64,000 bases of DNA from Pseudomonas veronii (GTDB taxonomy: Bacteria; Pseudomonadota; Gammaproteobacteria; Pseudomonadales; Pseudomonadaceae): positions 1 to 64,000 of the forward strand of contig NZ_JYLL01000023.1 of assembly GCF_001439695.1 (NCBI RefSeq), written 5' to 3'. Shown here in pieces: positions 7,773 through 16,059 of the stretch. Position 1 is the first letter of the stretch. Each line of letters opens with the position of its first letter. A program made the position numbers and the translations under genes. Below the pieces are notes generated by a model, which was not told where the DNA came from, ran no database searches, and worked only from the letters and a program-made list of their open reading frames with translations.

Positions 7773-10097
7773 TTAATTCATCCAGCCCTTGACCCAATCC
7801 ATCACCGATTCCGCGCTTGCAGGGGCACTGCCACCGCACGCGGCACCGGGAGGTGGTTCGCTGCCGCGAATATACGGCATCTGCACCGCGCCCGGACAGT
7901 TGGCATCGGAGCCCTGGCCGGTGTGCGGATCAATCCAGGCCTGCACGATGTTGTCCGGCTGCGGCATGCTCAGCGGCAACGGATCGGCCTTGCGCATGAA
8001 ACTGGTCCAGACCTGCAACGCACCGGTCGCGCCGGTGAACGGCGTCTTGCCGTTGTCATCACGCCCCAGCCAGACCACGGCCAGCACATCCTGACCGAAG
8101 CCGGCGAACCAACTGTCACGCGAATCGTTACTGGTGCCGGTCTTGCCCGCCAGTGTCAGGTTGGAAGGCAGGACCTTGTACACCGAGCTACCGGTACCTT
8201 CGCGCATCACACGCTGCATGGCGTTCTGGATCAGGTAGATGGAGCCCGCGTCGAAACGCTGCTGAATCTGGAACGGATAGCGCTTGAGCGGCTCGCCTTC
8301 GGCCGTCAGCACGCTGCGAATGCCGCGCATCGGCGTGTTGAAACCACCGTTGGCGAGGGTCTGGTACATGGTCGCCACTTCCATCGGCGTCATGGCACCG
8401 GCGCCCAGAAGCATCGATGGGAAGGCCGGGAATTCGCGGGTGATGCCCAGGCGCGCGAGGGTCTTGAGGACGTTCGGCACGCCCACTTCGAGCCCCAGGC
8501 GCGAGGTCGAGATGTTGTAGGAATGCGCCAGCCCCTGGTACAGGAACACCGTACCGTGAGAACGACGATCGAAGTTCTGCGGGGTCCAGACCTGGCCGTC
8601 AGCACCTTTGACCGACAGCGGGTCGTCCGACAGCCAACTGGTCAGGGTGTATTTGCTCGGTTTTTCCAACGCCGTCAGGTACACCGCCGGCTTGACCAGC
8701 GAGCCGATCGGCCGCACCGCGTCCAGCGCACGGTTGAAGCCGGCGAAACTGGCCTGGCGGCTGCCGATCATGGCCTGGACTTCACCGGTTTCCGGGTTGG
8801 TCACCACCATGGCTGCTTCGACTTCGTCGGAGCCTTTACGCCCCGCCAGACGCTTGAAGGTGTCGTTGACCGACGCTTCGGCTTTCATCTGCAGGATCGG
8901 GTCGAAACTGGTGAAGATGCGCAGGCCTTCCTCGGTCAAGTCTTCGTCGCGGTAGTCTTCACGCAACTGGCGTTTGACCAGGTCGATAAAGCCCGGGAAG
9001 GAGCTGTCCGCCAGCTTGCCGCGGGTGGTCACGCCCAGTGGCATTTTCTTCGCCGCAGCAACCTGTTCCGCCGTGGCCACGCCCTGCTGCTCCAGCACGT
9101 CGAGCACCAGGTTACGCCGCTCAAGCGCGCGCTCAGGATTGCGCCGCGGGTTGTAGTAGGACGGCCCCTTGACCATGCCCACCAGCAACGCGACCTGATG
9201 CAACTTCAGCTCGGACAGCGGCTGGCCGAAGAAGAACTGGCTGGCCAGCCCGAAACCGTGGACCGCGCGCTGGCCGTCCTGGCCGACGAACACCTCGTTG
9301 AGGTAGGCCTCAAGGATTTCCTGCTTGCTGTAATGCAGCTCCAGCAGCATCGCCATCATGGCTTCGGTGAGTTTACGGGTCAGGCTGCGCTCGTTGGTGA
9401 GGTAGAAGTTCTTCACCAATTGCTGGGTCAGCGTACTGCCGCCCTGGGTCATTTTGCCGCCGGAGGTGTTGACCCAGATCGCACGGGCAATGGACTTCGG
9501 CGACACGCCCCAGTGGCTGTAGAAATCGCGGTCTTCCACGGCAACCAGGGTTTCAAGCAGGTACGGCGGCACCTGATCGAGCTTGATCAGGATGCGATCT
9601 TCCAGGTTCTTCGGGTAAATCCCGCCGATCATCAACGGTTCCAGGCGCACCACGGGCAGCTTCGAGCCATTCAGCGACGACAGCTCGGCCACGTAGTCGC
9701 CGGAGAAGCGCACGCGCACCGGCTGGGGTTTTTCCAGGCCTTCATAGAACTGGAAGCCGCGGGTGTTCAAGTCCACAGTATTGCCGCTGACGGCCGCAGC
9801 GCCGGGGCCGTTGCTCACAGGTTCGCGGCGGTAGCCCAAGGCGTCGAGTTCGGTGAGGAAGTCATCCTTGCTCAGCTTCTGGCCGGTGAACAGCTCCAGC
9901 GGACGGGCGTACACCTTGGCCGGAATGGTCCAGCGCTTGCCGGAGAATTTTTCCTGGACCACGGCATCGAGGTACACCGCAAAGCCGGCGAGCACCACAA
10001 GACCCACCAGGCTGAGCTTGAGCGCCCAGCCCAGCCACGGGCGCAGGCCGCGGGAAGGAGGTTTTTTACGGGAACGGGGAGATCGGGTTCGAGTCAT
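7773..10097 (-). CDS. mrcB: Penicillin-binding protein 1B (bifunctional class A peptidoglycan synthase)
   Basis: This 774-residue protein has a basic cytoplasmic tail, one membrane helix (about 24-46), a UB2H-like segment, a glycosyltransferase-51 domain with the catalytic glutamate in VEDRDF (E188), and a transpeptidase domain with SLVK (serine near 464), HSYN and KTGTS (near 650). It polymerises and cross-links peptidoglycan at the inner membrane. Length is normal. No Shine-Dalgarno precedes the ATG, and a perfect TATAAT lies 8 bases upstream of it, so a leaderless mRNA is possible. The TPR lipoprotein and YqcC genes follow closely. Confidence 0.95.
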   Translation of the reverse strand: MTRTRSPRSRKKPPSRGLRPWLGWALKLSLVGLVVLAGFAVYLDAVVQEKFSGKRWTIPAKVYARPLELFTGQKLSKDDFLTELDALGYRREPVSNGPGAAAVSGNTVDLNTRGFQFYEGLEKPQPVRVRFSGDYVAELSSLNGSKLPVVRLEPLMIGGIYPKNLEDRILIKLDQVPPYLLETLVAVEDRDFYSHWGVSPKSIARAIWVNTSGGKMTQGGSTLTQQLVKNFYLTNERSLTRKLTEAMMAMLLELHYSKQEILEAYLNEVFVGQDGQRAVHGFGLASQFFFGQPLSELKLHQVALLVGMVKGPSYYNPRRNPERALERRNLVLDVLEQQGVATAEQVAAAKKMPLGVTTRGKLADSSFPGFIDLVKRQLREDYRDEDLTEEGLRIFTSFDPILQMKAEASVNDTFKRLAGRKGSDEVEAAMVVTNPETGEVQAMIGSRQASFAGFNRALDAVRPIGSLVKPAVYLTALEKPSKYTLTSWLSDDPLSVKGADGQVWTPQNFDRRSHGTVFLYQGLAHSYNISTSRLGLEVGVPNVLKTLARLGITREFPAFPSMLLGAGAMTPMEVATMYQTLANGGFNTPMRGIRSVLTAEGEPLKRYPFQIQQRFDAGSIYLIQNAMQRVMREGTGSSVYKVLPSNLTLAGKTGTSNDSRDSWFAGFGQDVLAVVWLGRDDNGKTPFTGATGALQVWTSFMRKADPLPLSMPQPDNIVQAWIDPHTGQGSDANCPGAVQMPYIRGSEPPPGAACGGSAPASAESVMDWVKGWMN

Positions 10098-10105
10098 GGC
10101 GGCGG

Positions 10106-10111
10106 ATTATA
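10106..10111 (-). promoter_or_regulatory. -10 element immediately upstream of mrcB
   Basis: A perfect TATAAT on the minus strand ends 8 bases before the mrcB ATG. No convincing -35 stands at 17 bp; TTGATC (126-131 of the 10.1-kb block) is only 14 bp away. If used, transcription would start at or next to the start codon. Confidence 0.4.
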
Positions 10112-10214
10112 CGCACTTTATCGATGATCAACATGAGCCGGACAGCGGTTTGCACAGCAGGCGTCAGCAGCCATAATGCCCGCCATGATTTCCCCTGACT
10201 TTGAAGGATCGCCC

Positions 10215-11771
10215 GTGAGCCAGCCCCTGATTGCCGCCCTGCAGAACCCGGCTTTATACCCCCATCCGGTTGAAGCGTTCCAAGTCATCGAGACCCATAT
10301 TTCCTGGGTCATACTGACCGGCCCTTACGCTTATAAACTGAAGAAACCGGTGAACTTCGGCTTCCTGGACTTCACCAAACTGGAAGATCGCGGGCATTTC
10401 TGCAACGAAGAGCTGCGCCTGAACCAGCGCCTGACCAAAGATTTGTATCTTGAAGTGTTGCCGATCACCGGCACGGCCGAAGCGCCGCAATTGGGCGGTG
10501 ACGGCCCGGTCATCGAATACGCGCTGAAAATGCGTCAATTCCCGCAAAGCCAGTTGCTCAGCACCTTGCAAGCCAACGGTGAGCTGACCAGCGCGCACAT
10601 CGACGAGATGGCCAAACAGATCGCGCACTTCCACCTCACCGCACCGAAAGTGCCGCAAGAGCACCCGGCCGGCACCCCGGACGAGGTGATGGCACCGGTA
10701 CGCCAGAACTTCGATCAGATCCGCCCGTTCCTCAGCGACAAAGCCGACCTGCTGCAACTCGAAGCCCTGCAAGCCTGGGCCGAAAGCAGCTTCGAACGCC
10801 TCAAGCCGCTGCTGGCACAGCGCAAGCGCGATGGTTTCACCCGCGAGTGCCACGGCGATATCCACCTGGGCAATGCCACCTTGATCGATGGTCACGTGGT
10901 GATCTTCGACTGCATCGAGTTCAACGAACCGTTTCGCTTCACCGACGTGTACGCCGACACCGGCTTCCTGGCCATGGACCTGGAAGACCGCGGCCTCAAA
11001 TCCCTGGCACGCCGGTTCATCAGCCAGTACCTCGAACTGACCGGCGACTACCAGGGCCTGGAAGTGCTGAACTTCTATAAAGCCTACCGCGCACTGGTCA
11101 GGGCCAAAGTCGCGCTGTTCAGCATGCCCAGCGAAGCGAGCCCGGTGCAGCGCGCCACCACCCTGCGCCAGTACCGCAACTACGCCAACCTGGCGGAGAG
11201 CTACAGCATTATTCCGTCGCGCTTCCTGGCGATTACCCACGGCGTTTCCGCTGTAGGCAAAAGCCACGTGGCCATGCGTCTGGTGGAAGCCTTGGGCGCC
11301 GTTCGCCTGCGTTCGGACGTGGAGCGCAAGCGCCTGTTTGGTGAACAACAGGTGGAAAACACGCCCCAGGCCGGCATCTATGCTGCCGACGCCAGCGCGA
11401 AAACCTACGCCCGCCTGAACGAGATCGCCGAGACCGTGCTGCGCGCCGGGTTCCCGGTGGTACTGGATGCGACCTTCCTGAAACGCGCACAACGCGATGC
11501 CGCCGCCAAAGTCGCCGAAGCGACGGGCGCGCCGTTCCTGATCCTGGACTGCAATGCGCCGCAGGCCGTTATCACCAGTTGGCTGGCACAACGTCAGGCA
11601 GACAAGAACGATCCGTCTGACGCTACATTGACGATCATTGAAGAGCAGCAAGCCCAACGCGAACCACTGACAGCCGAAGAGCTATTGCTGAGCAAGCGCG
11701 TCGAGACCAATCAAAGCGGAACCCTCGATGCACTGGTCGAGCAAATTCGCCAGCGCATGCCTGGTCTGTAA
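10215..11771 (+). CDS. Two-domain protein: aminoglycoside-phosphotransferase-like kinase fused to a P-loop ATPase/kinase
   Basis: This 518-residue protein joins two nucleotide-binding modules. The N-terminal half resembles APH/choline kinases: catalytic loop HGDIHLGN (about 213-220) followed by the metal-binding FDCIEFNE segment. The C-terminal half has a Walker A motif (GVSAVGKS, about 342-349) and resembles small P-loop kinases of the zeta-toxin/AAA_33 type (LDATFLKRAQRD). The same fusion is widespread in proteobacteria; substrate unknown, and it should not be read as a resistance gene. I prefer GTG at 10215, preceded by GAAGGA, over the ATG at 10176. It is divergent from mrcB. Confidence 0.82.
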   Translation: MSQPLIAALQNPALYPHPVEAFQVIETHISWVILTGPYAYKLKKPVNFGFLDFTKLEDRGHFCNEELRLNQRLTKDLYLEVLPITGTAEAPQLGGDGPVIEYALKMRQFPQSQLLSTLQANGELTSAHIDEMAKQIAHFHLTAPKVPQEHPAGTPDEVMAPVRQNFDQIRPFLSDKADLLQLEALQAWAESSFERLKPLLAQRKRDGFTRECHGDIHLGNATLIDGHVVIFDCIEFNEPFRFTDVYADTGFLAMDLEDRGLKSLARRFISQYLELTGDYQGLEVLNFYKAYRALVRAKVALFSMPSEASPVQRATTLRQYRNYANLAESYSIIPSRFLAITHGVSAVGKSHVAMRLVEALGAVRLRSDVERKRLFGEQQVENTPQAGIYAADASAKTYARLNEIAETVLRAGFPVVLDATFLKRAQRDAAAKVAEATGAPFLILDCNAPQAVITSWLAQRQADKNDPSDATLTIIEEQQAQREPLTAEELLLSKRVETNQSGTLDALVEQIRQRMPGL

Positions 11772-11827
11772 GAAAAACTTCTTGGTCGCGTCGTCACCTT
11801 AGGCGAGCGGCCAAGCAATAGTGGCAC

Positions 11828-11833
11828 TATAAT
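11828..11833 (+). promoter_or_regulatory. -10 element for the pentapeptide-repeat gene
   Basis: A perfect TATAAT lies 30 bp before the pentapeptide gene ATG. The -35 region is poor. The element implies a separate, short-leader transcript. Confidence 0.45.
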
Positions 11834-11863
11834 GGCGCCATAAATCCAACAGGTGTCGCTATC

Positions 11864-12208
11864 ATGAGTCAGCCCAAGCTTCTTGATACCCCGCTCTATT
11901 CGCTTCTGCATAAAGACGATATCCGCGGTTTCAACCAGGAACGCCCCAAAGACGGCGTCATCGACATGCGCGGTGGCGACTTCCGCGGGCTGGATCTGCG
12001 CGATCTGAACGCCAGCGGCGTGGATTTCACCGATGCGTACTTCCGTTCCGCCGATTTGCGCGGGCTGGACTTGCGCGACTGCTCACTGGAAGGCGCGAGC
12101 CTGGCCCATGCGCAGATATCGGGCACCTACTTCCCGCCGGAACTGACGGCCGACGAGATCCTCATGTCGGTCAATTTCGGCACGCGCCTGCGCTACCGCA
12201 CCAAGTAA
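11864..12208 (+). CDS. Pentapeptide-repeat protein
   Basis: This 114-residue protein contains about eight A(D/N)Lxx-type pentapeptide units between residues 35 and 85 (DFRGL DLRDL NASGV DFTDA YFRSA in sequence), which fold as a right-handed quadrilateral beta helix. Pentapeptide proteins include gyrase-protecting DNA mimics such as Qnr, but those are about twice this length, so that role is not supported here. The gene stands alone between the kinase fusion and the TfoX-like gene. A GC-rich hairpin (CCCCGGTC/GGACCGGGG, about 12220-12250) follows the stop and may end the transcript. Function unknown. Confidence 0.85.
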   Translation: MSQPKLLDTPLYSLLHKDDIRGFNQERPKDGVIDMRGGDFRGLDLRDLNASGVDFTDAYFRSADLRGLDLRDCSLEGASLAHAQISGTYFPPELTADEILMSVNFGTRLRYRTK

Positions 12209-12412
12209 CACGCCCTCCCAAGCCCCCGGTCTCGTGCAAGACGGACCGGGGACTTCGCGCCTGCCCGCAATAAAACGTCGACGCCATCCTTATAAGCTTT
12301 TGCGCCATTCCTGACCAAAGAACTACGCTTTTCCTACTGAGCGCTACACTCCTTTTCAGGCTTGCCTGGTCACGACACCCACCGCACCATTCGGCCGTCG
12401 CAAGGAGGCTCG

Positions 12413-12685
12413 ATGAACGATGAGCTGCAACACCTGAGAAACCTTGGCAAGACCTCGGCGCAATGGCTGCATGCGGCGGGCATCCACAGTGCGTCAGACC
12501 TGCGGCGCCTGGGCGCGGTCGATGCTTATCGAGCCGTTCGCACGCGTGGCTTCCGTGCCTCGAAAGTCTTGCTGTATGCAATCGAAGGGGCATTGATGGA
12601 TGTGCATTGGAACGACATCCCAGCCGAACGCAAGGAGGCGCTGAACCGCCAATTGGATGCTATCTCGGCGCGCCAGAAGAATTAG
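12413..12685 (+). CDS. TfoX C-terminal domain protein
   Basis: This 90-residue protein consists of a single TfoX C-terminal helix-hairpin-helix-like domain (LRNLGKTSAQWLHAAGI, then ASDLRRLGAVDAYRAVR). Full-length TfoX/Sxy competence regulators also have an N-terminal domain, absent here, so a competence role should not be assumed. The start was chosen because a strong AAGGAGG stands 6 bp upstream of this ATG; the longer in-frame ORF from 12362 has no such site. It is followed by the Fur-regulated prrF promoter. Confidence 0.83.
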   Translation: MNDELQHLRNLGKTSAQWLHAAGIHSASDLRRLGAVDAYRAVRTRGFRASKVLLYAIEGALMDVHWNDIPAERKEALNRQLDAISARQKN

Positions 12686-12744
12686 ATCGACGACCCCACC
12701 CGCCGCGGACAAAGATTCCGGACAAGGGCCTGTGAAAACAAATC

Positions 12745-12773
12745 TTGACTCTCAAATGAGAATCGTTATGATT
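12745..12773 (+). promoter_or_regulatory. prrF promoter with overlapping Fur box
   Basis: The -35 TTGACT (12745-12750), 16-bp spacer and -10 TATGAT (12767-12772) predict a start at about 12779. A Fur-box-like sequence (AATGAGAATCGTTATGATT, 12755-12773) covers the spacer and -10, so iron-loaded Fur would block transcription. Confidence 0.85.
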
Positions 12774-12778
12774 ATCAC

Positions 12779-12891
12779 AACTGGTCGCGAGATCAGCCGA
12801 TAACTGAAAGACCATTGGTTCGGACTCTCAGATTATCTCCTCATCAGGCTAATCACGGTTATTTGACCCGGCTCTTGCCGGGTCTTTTTTT
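12779..12891 (+). ncRNA. prrF: PrrF iron-responsive small RNA
   Basis: The sequence carries the hallmark PrrF segments: the 5' start AACTGGTCGCGAGATCAGCC, the target-pairing core CTCCTCATCAGGCTAATCAC (about 12837-12856), and a Rho-independent terminator with a 7-T tail. The predicted RNA is about 113 nt. In Pseudomonas PrrF is made when iron is scarce and, with Hfq, represses mRNAs of iron-containing proteins such as SodB and aconitase (iron-sparing). Only one copy is present here, unlike the tandem prrF1-prrF2 of P. aeruginosa, so the longer heme-responsive PrrH read-through RNA cannot be made from this locus. It converges on hmuV. Confidence 0.92.
12865..12891 (+). terminator. prrF terminator
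   Basis: A perfect 8-bp stem GACCCGGC-tctt-GCCGGGTC (12865-12884) is followed by seven T residues. Confidence 0.95.
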
Positions 12892-12905
12892 GCCGGTAAA
12901 AAGCC

Positions 12906-13673
12906 TCAGCGCGCAATGATCAACGGATGCCCGCGCTCCGGATGCGGCTGCACCAGCACATCCAGCCCGAAGACCGCTTTGAGCGGCTCAGGCCGCAGAA
13001 CCTGTGCCGGGGTATCCAGCGCATGGGGGCGGCCCGCGTCGAGCAACAGAATCCGGTCGCAGTAACGCGCCGCCAGGTTCAGGTCATGCAGAATCACCAG
13101 TACTGCTGCGCCACGGTCAGCAAAGCGGCGTATCGCCTGCAAGGTCGTGTGTTGATGCAAAGGGTCAAGCATCGAGGTCGGCTCATCCAGCAGCAACGTC
13201 TGCCCCGCCTGCCCGGGCCATAACTGCGCCAGCACCCGCGCCAGGTGAACGCGCTGCCGCTCGCCGCCCGACAAGGCCAGGTAACTGCGACCGCTCAAGT
13301 GCCCGACATCCGCGGCCTGCAACGCGGCATCGATAATCTCGTCATCCCGCACGCGCCCGGTCTGATGGGGCAAGCGGCCCATGCCGACCACCTCTTCGAC
13401 ACGAAAGGCGAAATCCAGGGTTGAAGCCTGCGGCAACACGGCCAGGCGTTGCGCGCGTTGCGACCCGCTCCAGTCTTTCAGTTCGTGCTGATCCAGCCAC
13501 ACCTGGCCTTGATCCGGGTGCAGCTCCCCGCACAACGCGCCCAGCAACGTGCTCTTGCCCGCGCCATTCGGGCCCAGCACGCCAAGCACCTGGCCGGGCA
13601 ACAGGTCCAACGTGACATCCGCCAATACGGTTTTGCGACCGCGACGAATCCTCAGCCCTTCCACTCGCAGCAT
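12906..13673 (-). CDS. hmuV: Heme ABC transporter ATP-binding protein
   Basis: This 255-residue ATPase has Walker A (GPNGAGKS, 34-41), the ABC signature (LSGGERQR) and Walker B (TLLLDEPTS), and belongs to the iron-siderophore/heme (FepC-type) branch. It powers import of heme from the periplasm through HmuU. Its start overlaps the hmuU stop (ATGA). It is the last gene of hmuTUV, and its end faces the prrF terminator 14 bp away. Length is normal. Confidence 0.93.
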   Translation of the reverse strand: MLRVEGLRIRRGRKTVLADVTLDLLPGQVLGVLGPNGAGKSTLLGALCGELHPDQGQVWLDQHELKDWSGSQRAQRLAVLPQASTLDFAFRVEEVVGMGRLPHQTGRVRDDEIIDAALQAADVGHLSGRSYLALSGGERQRVHLARVLAQLWPGQAGQTLLLDEPTSMLDPLHQHTTLQAIRRFADRGAAVLVILHDLNLAARYCDRILLLDAGRPHALDTPAQVLRPEPLKAVFGLDVLVQPHPERGHPLIIAR

Positions 13674-14710
13674 CAGGCGCGCCCTCGCAACAACAGGTAA
13701 AGAAAAAATGGCGCACCAATCAACGCGGTGACGATACCGATCGGCAACTCCGCCGGCGCCAAGGCCAGGCGCGCGACCAGATCCGCCAACAGCAGCAAGC
13801 TCGCCCCCGCCAGCACCGAGGCGGGTAACAGCACGCGATGATCCGGCCCGGCCAACAATCGCACCAGGTGCGGCACCACCAGGCCGACGAAGCCGATCAT
13901 CCCCGCTGCCGCCACCGCCGCGCCCACGCCCAATGCGGTGCAGAACACCAATTCGCGCTTGAGCCGCTCAACATCGACCCCGAGATGAGCGGCCTCGGAT
14001 TCGCCGAGCAACAGTGCATTCAATGCCTTCGCCCGCCGCGGCAGCCACAGCGCCACGCCAGCGCTCACCAGCAGCAACGGCCACAGGCGCGAATAGCTGG
14101 CGCCATTGAGGCTGCCCAGGTTCCAGAAAGTCAGTGTGCGCAGGGTGGCGTCATCGGCCAGGTAGGTAAACAAGCCCACCGCCGAGCTGGCGAGCGCCGT
14201 GAGGGCGATGCCGGCGAGCAGCATGGTCGCGACATGGGTCTGGCCGTTGCGCCGCCCCAGCCGGTAGACCAGCGCCGTCACCCCCAACCCACCGAGAAAC
14301 GCGCACAACGACAACAGATACGGGCCGAACACCTCCGGCAACCCACCCAGAAACGAGCCACCGACAATGGCGAAGGCCGCACCGAGTGCCGCGCCGCTGG
14401 ATACCCCGACCAACCCCGGATCGGCCAACGGGTTGCGAAACAACCCCTGCATCGCTACGCCCGACAAGGCCAATACACCGCCCACCGCCAGCCCCAGCAA
14501 GGTCCGCGGCAAACGGATCTGCCCGAGAATCAGCTCCGCCTGCTCCAGGCCACTGGCCTCGATCGGCACGCCCATCAGGCGCAAGGCCGCCCTGAGCGTA
14601 TCCAGCAACGGCAGGCTGACCGGCCCCAGCGCCAATGAAAGCCAGATTGCCAGCACACACAACAGCGTCAGGCCGATAAACAGCGTTCGGGGTTTCACCA
14701 GCGTACTCAT
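13673..14710 (-). CDS. hmuU: Heme ABC transporter permease
   Basis: This 345-residue inner-membrane protein of the FecCD/BtuC family has about ten membrane helices and the conserved GLFRNPLADPGLVGVSSGA segment that contacts the ATPase. Two copies of it form the channel for heme delivered by HmuT. It overlaps hmuT at its start and hmuV at its end (ATGA each time), giving a tightly coupled operon. Confidence 0.93.
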   Translation of the reverse strand: MSTLVKPRTLFIGLTLLCVLAIWLSLALGPVSLPLLDTLRAALRLMGVPIEASGLEQAELILGQIRLPRTLLGLAVGGVLALSGVAMQGLFRNPLADPGLVGVSSGAALGAAFAIVGGSFLGGLPEVFGPYLLSLCAFLGGLGVTALVYRLGRRNGQTHVATMLLAGIALTALASSAVGLFTYLADDATLRTLTFWNLGSLNGASYSRLWPLLLVSAGVALWLPRRAKALNALLLGESEAAHLGVDVERLKRELVFCTALGVGAAVAAAGMIGFVGLVVPHLVRLLAGPDHRVLLPASVLAGASLLLLADLVARLALAPAELPIGIVTALIGAPFFLYLLLRGRA

Positions 14711-15585
14711 GGGGCAGACGTGGCCTGGGGCGGATAGAAGCCGGCCGACAACTGCACCAGGCTTTGCGGCAGACGCGGCCCGAGCCCGCCGACCAGCAGC
14801 GTCGGGTCCACCTCAAACACCCGTGCCTGTTTAGCCGCCGGCGTGGACGCCAGGATCGGGTTCTCCTTGAACAAGGCCGCACGCGCCGCCTCGCCGGTCA
14901 GCGCACGGTCGGCAAACACCAGCACCTCGGGGCTCAACCCGGCCAACGACTCCATGGAAAACGGCTTATAACCGCTGTGGGTCGCCAGGTTGCGCCCGCC
15001 CGCCTGCCGCAGCATCCAGTCAGCCGCCGTGTCTTTGCCAGCGATCAGCGGTTTGCCGCCGGCATTGCCGAGCAGCATCAACACCCCCGGGGCCTTGTGT
15101 GTGGCCTGGGCTGTGGCAACCCAACGTTTCTGCCGGTCAAGCGCCTGTTCATACGCGGTAAACAATGCATGGGCCTTGGCCTCACTGCCCAACAACCTCC
15201 CCAGGTGTTCGAGGTTGCCTTTCAACGTCGGCAAATCCGGCTGCGCCGAGAACATTTCCACCTGCACCCCGGCGTTGCGAATCTGCGCCAGCACTGGCGG
15301 CGGCCCCATTTCCTCGGTGCCCACCAGGACCTGCGGGCGCAGACTGAGAATGCCCTCGGCCGACAACTGCCGCTGATAACCGACGCTCGGCAATGCCTTG
15401 AGCGAAGCCGGATGCTGGCTGGTGGTGTCGACGCCCACCAACTTCGACTCACCGCCCAGGGCCGTCACCCACTCCGATAACGCGCCGCCAGCACTCACCC
15501 AGCGTTGCGGCAGTTCCGAGGCGTGCGCCCCAGGGTTGAGCATCAGTCCGACAACAAGCGCGATAGCGCTGGCACTCAAGCGCAT
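14707..15585 (-). CDS. hmuT: Periplasmic heme-binding protein
   Basis: This 292-residue protein has a Sec signal peptide (RLSASAIALVVGLML, cleavage after AHA) and the TroA/FepB-like fold, with a YQRQLSAEGILSLRPQVLVG segment typical of heme-binding HmuT/PhuT. It carries heme across the periplasm to HmuU. The start at 15585 follows GGAAGGA and puts the hydrophobic core right after the N-terminus; the longer in-frame form from 15627 would add 14 non-signal residues. A Fur-like site lies about 110 bp upstream. No heme receptor or cytoplasmic heme chaperone gene is in the cluster. Confidence 0.9.
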   Translation of the reverse strand: MRLSASAIALVVGLMLNPGAHASELPQRWVSAGGALSEWVTALGGESKLVGVDTTSQHPASLKALPSVGYQRQLSAEGILSLRPQVLVGTEEMGPPPVLAQIRNAGVQVEMFSAQPDLPTLKGNLEHLGRLLGSEAKAHALFTAYEQALDRQKRWVATAQATHKAPGVLMLLGNAGGKPLIAGKDTAADWMLRQAGGRNLATHSGYKPFSMESLAGLSPEVLVFADRALTGEAARAALFKENPILASTPAAKQARVFEVDPTLLVGGLGPRLPQSLVQLSAGFYPPQATSAP

Positions 15586-15692
15586 AACAGGGTTTCCTTC
15601 CAGGGGCGGGGCTGCTGAAACACTCATGGATGTGACAGATACCTCTTGCCGGGCATCGTACTGAGCGCCCAGTCAGCTAACGGGCGAAGCCT

Positions 15693-15711
15693 GCATTTGA
15701 TAATTGTTTGC
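15693..15711. promoter_or_regulatory. Candidate Fur site between hmuT and the Rieske gene
   Basis: GCATTTGATAATTGTTTGC matches about 10 of 19 positions of the Fur consensus and is embedded in a direct repeat of TGCATTTGA (15692-15700 and 15710-15718). It lies in the shared upstream region of two divergent genes, 30 bp before the Rieske start. Confidence 0.45.
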
Positions 15712-15741
15712 ATTTGAACGTCAAGGCACTTAAGGATTGGA

Positions 15742-16059
15742 ATGAAGTTTCTCTGCCCCTCCGACACCCTCGCCCCCAACAGCAGCCGTGGTTTTGATAT
15801 CGACGGGCACAAACTGTTGGCCGTGCGCCGGGATGGCATCGCCTACTTCTATCGCAATCGCTGCCCCCATCGCGGCGTCCCCCTGGAATGGCAGCCCGAT
15901 CACTTCCTCGACGCCAGCGCCAGCCTGATCCAATGCGCCACCCACGGCGCGTTGTTCCTGATCGAGAGCGGCGAATGCATCGCCGGCCCCTGCGCGGGTC
16001 AAAGCCTCACTGCCCTGCCCGGCCGCGAAGACGAACAGGGCCTGTGGGTAGAACTCTAG
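15742..16059 (+). CDS. Small Rieske [2Fe-2S] protein
   Basis: This 105-residue soluble protein is a stand-alone Rieske domain. Both cluster-binding boxes are intact: C41-P-H43 (RCPHRG) and C65-x2-H68 (CATHGALF), followed by the usual Gly/Pro-rich loop (GPCAG). Such ferredoxins donate electrons to oxygenases or reductases, but no oxygenase gene is adjacent. It is divergent from the heme operon and shares a candidate Fur site with it. Its TAG stop lies inside the palindrome CTAG that also supplies the sfsA stop on the other strand. Partner unknown. Confidence 0.87.
   Translation: MKFLCPSDTLAPNSSRGFDIDGHKLLAVRRDGIAYFYRNRCPHRGVPLEWQPDHFLDASASLIQCATHGALFLIESGECIAGPCAGQSLTALPGREDEQGLWVEL

Noticed and set aside
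7923..10127. 734-codon open frame opposite mrcB
   Set aside because: His/Gln/Arg-rich shadow; mrcB shows all catalytic motifs on the other strand.
10215..11771. APH-domain protein as an aminoglycoside resistance gene
   Set aside because: It is a conserved housekeeping fusion with a second kinase domain; no mobile context.
11864..12208. Pentapeptide protein as a Qnr-type quinolone resistance gene
   Set aside because: About half the length of Qnr proteins and with too few repeats; only the fold is shared.
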